Assembly: GCF_000315625.1 (NCBI RefSeq)
Contig: NW_005434548.1
Location: forward strand, 2,006 to 48,581
Length of the DNA: 46,576 bases
DNA from: Guillardia theta CCMP2712
Lineage: Eukaryota; Cryptophyceae; Pyrenomonadales; Geminigeraceae
Direction of reading: 5' to 3'
Part shown: one piece after another, positions 42,207 through 46,576 of the stretch
How positions within the stretch are numbered: position 1 is the stretch's first letter
Layout of the letters: each line of letters begins with the position of its first letter
Position numbers and translations under genes: made by a program
Notes under the pieces: generated by a model
Databases searched by the model: none
Told to the model about the DNA's origin: nothing
The model's input: only the letters and a program-made list of their open reading frames with translations

Positions 42207-43416
42207 GGTGAGATAGAAACGACGATGAAGTGACGTGAAGGGTCAAGGAAAGAAGGTGTTCAGCGGAGCAGAGAGAGTAAGGAACAACGAAGCAGGGTCT
42301 GGAGATATTGTTGCAGACCAGGGGAGGAGAACGGGGAGGGGGAGGACACGGAGCGAGTGCTGGGAGTGAGGGAAGCAGAGACACGAAGAGAGTACAGGAG
42401 GGAGGAGGGAGGAGGACGATGGAAGAGGAGGAAGCAAGGCTGCGGTCACTGGACTTCCCACGCCATGGCGCGGCCGAGCGGGGTGGGGAATGGAAGACCC
42501 AAGGAGGATGGGTGTTATCGATTGGGGGGTGGGGGTGATGGTGTAAGGGGTGAACTTTCAATGTCGTACCCTGGATCATATGAAAATGGGGTACAAAATA
42601 CTGTGAAAAGTGGGGTATTGACAGGAAAAAACTAATATGGGTGGGGTGGGTGCTTATTGATAGGGGTTGATTCTTCAGCGAAACAATTTGTTATTCGTTT
42701 AAGTCATTGAAATAGAGTAAACTTCTGTATGACAGATTTTTATTAGTTAAGTTTTTCATATAGGAAAAATCTGATAGCACAGGGTAAGTAAGTTTCAGAG
42801 GTGGTAGTAGTTGTGATGGGTGATGGTGGTACAGCGTTGGAAATGGGGGAAAGGACGGAAGTCAGAATGGGGGTGGGGGTGATGGAACACAAAGAAAATG
42901 AGGGGTATTTGATGAATGTTTGAGGTAGTCAGGTATTGTAGAGGTTCATTACTCATTGGGGTGGGTATTCATCAAAGGAACGTTCCTTTCTCCACAACGT
43001 ACGTGGCGAAATAGGGGTTAAAGATTGGTAAATGAAGGGGTAAGGGTGTACACCCCCAGCGAGAACGGCATGATTTTTCACCTGTAGCGTAAAACTACCG
43101 GTACCAATTTCGATGGAGGGGTGGAAGGTAACGAGTGTGAGTACTATTGGGTTGGGGTACCTGTAGGGTCAGTGGGGTGCTTGCTCTTGCGGCCTTATCA
43201 AACAAAATGGCGGAGGCGGAAAGCAAAGGAACGTGAGGGTGAAAAGGAGAGAGGAGGAGAAGAAAAGAGAGGAGAGGAGGAGGAGAGACATACCCCAAGA
43301 GGCTTACAGTGATATACTGAGAGCTCAGTGACAGCAGCGAGCAGGCAGAACATACAGCAGATCCTCTAGTCGGGGCACAAATCCGGCGCCGTCTTTTGGG
43401 GGAGAGGAGGAGAGGA
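42207..43416. other. Divergent promoter region of the MATE and FAD synthase genes
   Basis: This stretch is about 1.2 kb between the two start codons. The MATE side (42240-42450) is CT-rich in that gene's sense. From 42520 to 43170 the plus strand is studded with GGGGTA/GGGGTT motifs (42589, 42612, 42902, 43014, 43040, 43153 and others), the mirror of the TACCCC tracts elsewhere. The last 200 nt before the FAD synthase start are AG-rich. No exon was recognised. Confidence 0.6.
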
Positions 43417-45392
43417 ATGGCGTTGATCAATAGACTACTTCCTGTAGGTCTTCGCCAGGTTGGAGGATCTCTGTCTATCCTGTATCCGGTTTCTCTCGTG
43501 TCTATCTCGCACACGAGACGGTGGGATGATGGTAGGAGGGCGTTCGCCATGGGAGCGCTACGTGAGAAGAAGTACCCTCTGTACGAGAAGATCCGACAGA
43601 GTCCTGGCAATGAGAACACGGCAGAAAAAGTTCTGAAGGCGATCAAGGAAATCGACAGGCTGCTCGACATCATGGAGCCCGGGACTCTGGCGCTGTCATT
43701 CAATGGCGGGAAGGACGCTTGTGCAGTCATGCATCTGGTCCGGGAGGCGTGCTCACTTCATAGGACCCACAAGTTCACTCATGTGCAGCCCATCTGGTTC
43801 AAGAACCCAACAGACGAGTTCCCACAGCTGATCAGCTTCGTGCAGCAGCAGGCAGGCCAGTTCTTCACGCACCCCGGGCAGGTCCGCTCCATGGACGGAA
43901 AGCCGCTCTCCCGCCTATGGACGCTGCACATTGCGAGCGAGAAAGATTTCATCTCTGGCATTTCAAAGATACAGAGGCAAGTCCCTCTGAGATGTATCAT
44001 CATGGGAACGCGGAGAACAGACCCGGGCTGCGCCAAGCTATCTGCACTGACTGCCTCGACTGGCAACTATCCTCCTTTCCTGCGGTTCAATCCCATCCTG
44101 GAATGGTCGTACAGGGACGTCTGGGATTTCATCATCTCGTGCGAGCTACCTTACTGCAGCCTGTACGATGAAGGCTTCACCTCCCTGGGGACTGTGAATG
44201 ATACGATTAGAAATCCAGCTCTCCGCATTCAGACGAAGGGAGGGGTAAAGGATACTCAGGGCGATCCGCGCTCCAAGGACCTCGTGCCGTTCCTGGCGCT
44301 CGCTCACAACGTCCCAGGTGAGGATGGGATGACAGTTGGTTGCCATCCTGTTTGTCCCTTGCTGCAGTCTCTCTCTTGACAAGTCTGTGCTGGGCAGGGA
44401 TGCAATCGGCTAAACCTGAGGGAGTGAAGTACAAACAAGCCTGGTTCCTGATGGACGAGACGCTCGAGAGGGAGTCTCGTCTGAAGAACGCAAGGGCGAC
44501 TCCCCACACTCGTGGTGAGAAAGCTGCGATCCTCGTGATAGGAAACGAGATCATGGGTGGAGTGACAAGGGACGAAAACGGCCATTTCTTGATTCAGGAG
44601 CTTCGCAAACTTGGCCTGGACACAGTGGAGGTTGTCATGATCCGCGATGACCAGAACAAGATTGCAGAGACTGTGAGGCGACTGAGCGACAGTCACAAGT
44701 ACGTCTTCGTGACAGGAGGCATCGGCCCAACCCATGATGATGTCACCCTCCCGGCCGTGGCCCAGGCCTTCGGCTGCGGGCTCCAGACGCGGACTGAGAT
44801 CCTGGAGCTGTTGAACCAGCACCTGCCCAACGAAGAGATCAACGAGTACCACGTGAAGATGGCGTCCATCCCGCAAGGCTCCCAGCTCATCCGCAACACT
44901 GAGGGCCCGGACAGGTGGCCCCTCATAGTCAAGAACAACGTCTACATCCTCCCCGGAGTCCCCCAGTACTGCAAGGCCAAGTTCGAGCTCGTGCGGGATG
45001 ACCTGAAGCGAGATCCCTTCTTCGTGGCGAAGCTCTACATCAACGAGTCGGAGACGAGCATCGCTCAGGTCCTCCAGGACGCCGACCATGACCACAAGCA
45101 GGTCGACGTCGGCTCCTACCCCATCATGGGCAACCAGGACTACCAGGTCGTGGTGACCCTGGAGAGCAAGGATCAGTACGCGTTGCAGAATGCGCTGGCG
45201 CAGGTGAAGGATGGGTTGGCCCCCCACACGATCTTCAAGGTGGAGACGTCTGCTCCCCAGTGGTTCCTCCACCCCGGGTCCCTCTGGTCTTCAGTGCTGA
45301 CCAAGGCCTTCAAGAAGAAAAAGCAGAACCCGCAGGGCCCCAGTAAGGGCCCGCCATCAGATCCGCCGCTGCCGGAGGCGGGTTACAGATGA
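43417..45392 (+). CDS. FAD synthase: PAPS-reductase-like domain followed by molybdopterin-binding-like domain
   Basis: FAD synthase adenylates FMN to FAD with ATP. Two exons (43417-44317 and 44398-45392, an 80-nt intron) encode about 631 aa. The first ATG gives MALINRLLPVGLRQVGGSLS, a mitochondrial-presequence-like leader of about 50 residues. The adenylyltransferase domain (about 60-340) shows the PP-loop variant LALSFNGGKDACAVMHLV (about 91), IMGTRRTDPG (about 195), LRFNPILEWSYRDVWDFI and LYDEGFTSLGTVNDTIRNPA, all hallmark stretches of eukaryotic FAD synthase. The second domain (about 360-590) is MoaB/CinA-like with AAILVIGNEIMGGVTRDENG and FVTGGIGPTHDDVTLPAV, the FAD-hydrolase-associated domain of FLAD1. 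In animal FLAD1 the MoaB-like domain comes first; here the order is reversed. The tail is Lys/Pro-rich. Confidence 0.93.
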
Positions 45393-45594
45393 GGAGCAAG
45401 GCGAGGAGTGTGTTACGAGATTGATCGAGCAAAGACACGCCTGTCGGCTCCTTGTTGCTTCATGGCGCGTGCTTGACGAGCTAAGGGCGGAGGGAGCGAG
45501 CAGAGAAGTGGGAGGAAGATCATGAGTAGTAGTAGGAGGAGGAGGAGGTGGAGGTGGAGGTGGAGGTGGAGGAGGAGGAGGGAAATCGATATGA

Positions 45595-46576
45595 TCAATT
45601 CTTCAAGATCTTTAAGACTGGAGCAGGCTGCTTGCCGATGTTTACCTTCCATCCTGTCTCCGGTGGGACCTGTCGGAAAGATAAGGGGAGCATGTATTAA
45701 CGCAGACAGAATGAAGTGAAGTGCAAGGATAACACGGTCTTGAGAGCTGTCTTCATGAAACACTCTCTATCATTCACATTGTGCGCATGATGTTCCTTCT
45801 TTCTTGTTTCAAATGAGTACCAATGTCCCATCATGGCAAATCATTCGGAGAGAAAAAAACAGGAATGTTTGCACGGGTGATGAGAGGCGGACAAGCGATT
45901 GCTAGTGCTGCAGCTGACGAGATGTAGATGTAGATGTAGATGTAGATGTAGATGTAGATGTAGATGTAGATGTAGAGATGTCGACAAACTTGTTGTGTTT
46001 TCTTCTGATTTTGAGATGTGCACTCATCGTTGCGTGACAACACATGTTACTTTTCCCATCACCTCAGACCCAGCAGCAGAATCGTTGAAGTAGGCAGGGT
46101 AAAGCCACCAAACTGCTCCTCTCGTATTCACGTCCCTGCACAATGACAGCAATTCAGCCTTACTGCGATTTCATACATCTGCCTGCTGTTTCCACTACCG
46201 CTCTCCTATCTCCTCTACCTCCCTCTACCTCCCTCTTCTCCTCCTCTTCCAGATGTCCACGTCTTGCTGTCCTCCGATAATCTCTCTATTCATCTCTTGC
46301 TTCCCTTTCTTAAGCTGCTGCTGCTCCTCTCACAATCAAGATCGACCTGAAGATGACCCGGCTGGTATCAGCATCCCCAAACCTGATATCCGAGCTGACG
46401 AGCTTTGACATGTCCTCTTTAGTCTCCTCCCACATCAAGCGGAGAAGGAGGAGGAGGAGGAGGAGGAGGTGGAGGAGGAGGAGGAGGAGGAGGAGGCAGG
46501 GGAAGGGGAAGGAAAATATCACCTCAAGCTCGCAAGCTCCGTTCCTCCTCCCCCTCTGCATGAAGACTCCATTCCA
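45595..46576 (-). CDS. 3' end of an unrecognised gene (partial)
   Basis: Reading leftward, three exons join with matching phases. The first, about 46347-46440 (possibly extended), reads ETKEDMSKLVSSDIRFG and ADTSRVIFR. The second, 46063-46135, reads DVNTRGAVWWLYPAYFNDSA. The third, 45595-45669, reads VPPETGWKVNIGKQPAPVLK and ends with TGA. An exon ending ACELE before a GTGATA donor lies at the window edge (46521-46561). The motif PPETGWKVNIGKQPAP resembles short ligand-like tails seen in many protist proteins, but I cannot name the family. The intron 45670-46062 carries an ATGTAG array, and the next a GGA tract. Confidence 0.65.
45919..45976. repeat. ATGTAG hexanucleotide microsatellite
   Basis: About nine perfect copies of ATGTAG within the last intron of the minus-strand 3'-terminal gene. 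In one frame it translates as Cys-Arg and in others as Leu-His or Tyr-Ile, all artefacts. Confidence 0.95.

Noticed and set aside
44304-45272. 322-codon minus-strand frame opposite FAD synthase
   Set aside because: Antisense shadow; the plus strand matches conserved FAD synthase motifs over the same bases.

Overview
This window looks like nuclear DNA of a unicellular eukaryotic alga. The genes are interrupted by GT-AG introns, many of them only 44-50 nt long. The products are eukaryotic: SIN3, SPF45/RBM17, a CABLES-type cyclin-like protein, FAD synthase and a GT49 glycosyltransferase. Purine/pyrimidine tracts and hexanucleotide microsatellites are everywhere. A MATE transporter starts with a signal-peptide-like segment followed by a basic, Ser-rich leader, which would fit a secondary plastid. 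My best guess is a cryptophyte such as Guillardia, but that is inference and nothing here proves it.

Layout from left to right. At 208-3130 (-) lies a coiled-coil protein in a dozen or more small exons. At 4317-5638 (+) is a four-exon protein of about 247 aa with a C2HC finger faintly like SGF11. At 5851-9399 (-) is a many-exon helical protein I do not recognise. At 11089 to about 15990 (+) is a SIN3 corepressor with three PAH domains. At 16128-18088 (-) is an acidic/coiled unknown protein that converges on SIN3. The stretch 18250-19470 has conflicting coding signals on the two strands. At 20139-20606 (+) is an intronless SHAQKYF-type Myb gene, followed by a truncated duplicate without a start codon at 21516-21893, which is preceded by a 47/48-bp tandem repeat ending in a hairpin. 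At 23200-26021 (-) is a CHAT-protease/armadillo fusion. At 27436-30363 (-) is a LARGE/B4GAT1-like GT49 glycosyltransferase with an eroded DxD motif. At 31868-35333 (+) is a CABLES-like cyclin-fold protein whose fold contains an in-frame RRM-like insertion. At 36048-38750 (+) is SPF45, with an RS domain built from hexamer repeats. At 39201-42206 (-) is the MATE transporter. At 43417-45392 (+) is FAD synthase with the reverse of the animal domain order. At 45595-46576 (-) is the 3' end of an unrecognised gene.

Neighbouring genes share no obvious pathway; this is an ordinary eukaryotic mosaic. Intergenic DNA holds two recurrent sequence types that no gene explains. One is very GC-rich blocks (GGCCCGG-like cores, shared strings CCGAGAGTC and GAGTGGGACCGGG). 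One of these blocks is bounded by a 10-bp direct repeat, like a small transposon. The other is stretches rich in TACCCC/GGGGTA, found only between genes.

The most interesting items are the CHAT-armadillo fusion, the RRM-like insertion in the cyclin fold, the reversed FAD synthase, the GC-rich elements, and the tandem repeat with terminal hairpin beside a Myb duplicate. Exon boundaries were read by eye from splice signals, reading phase and codon use, and need transcript support.
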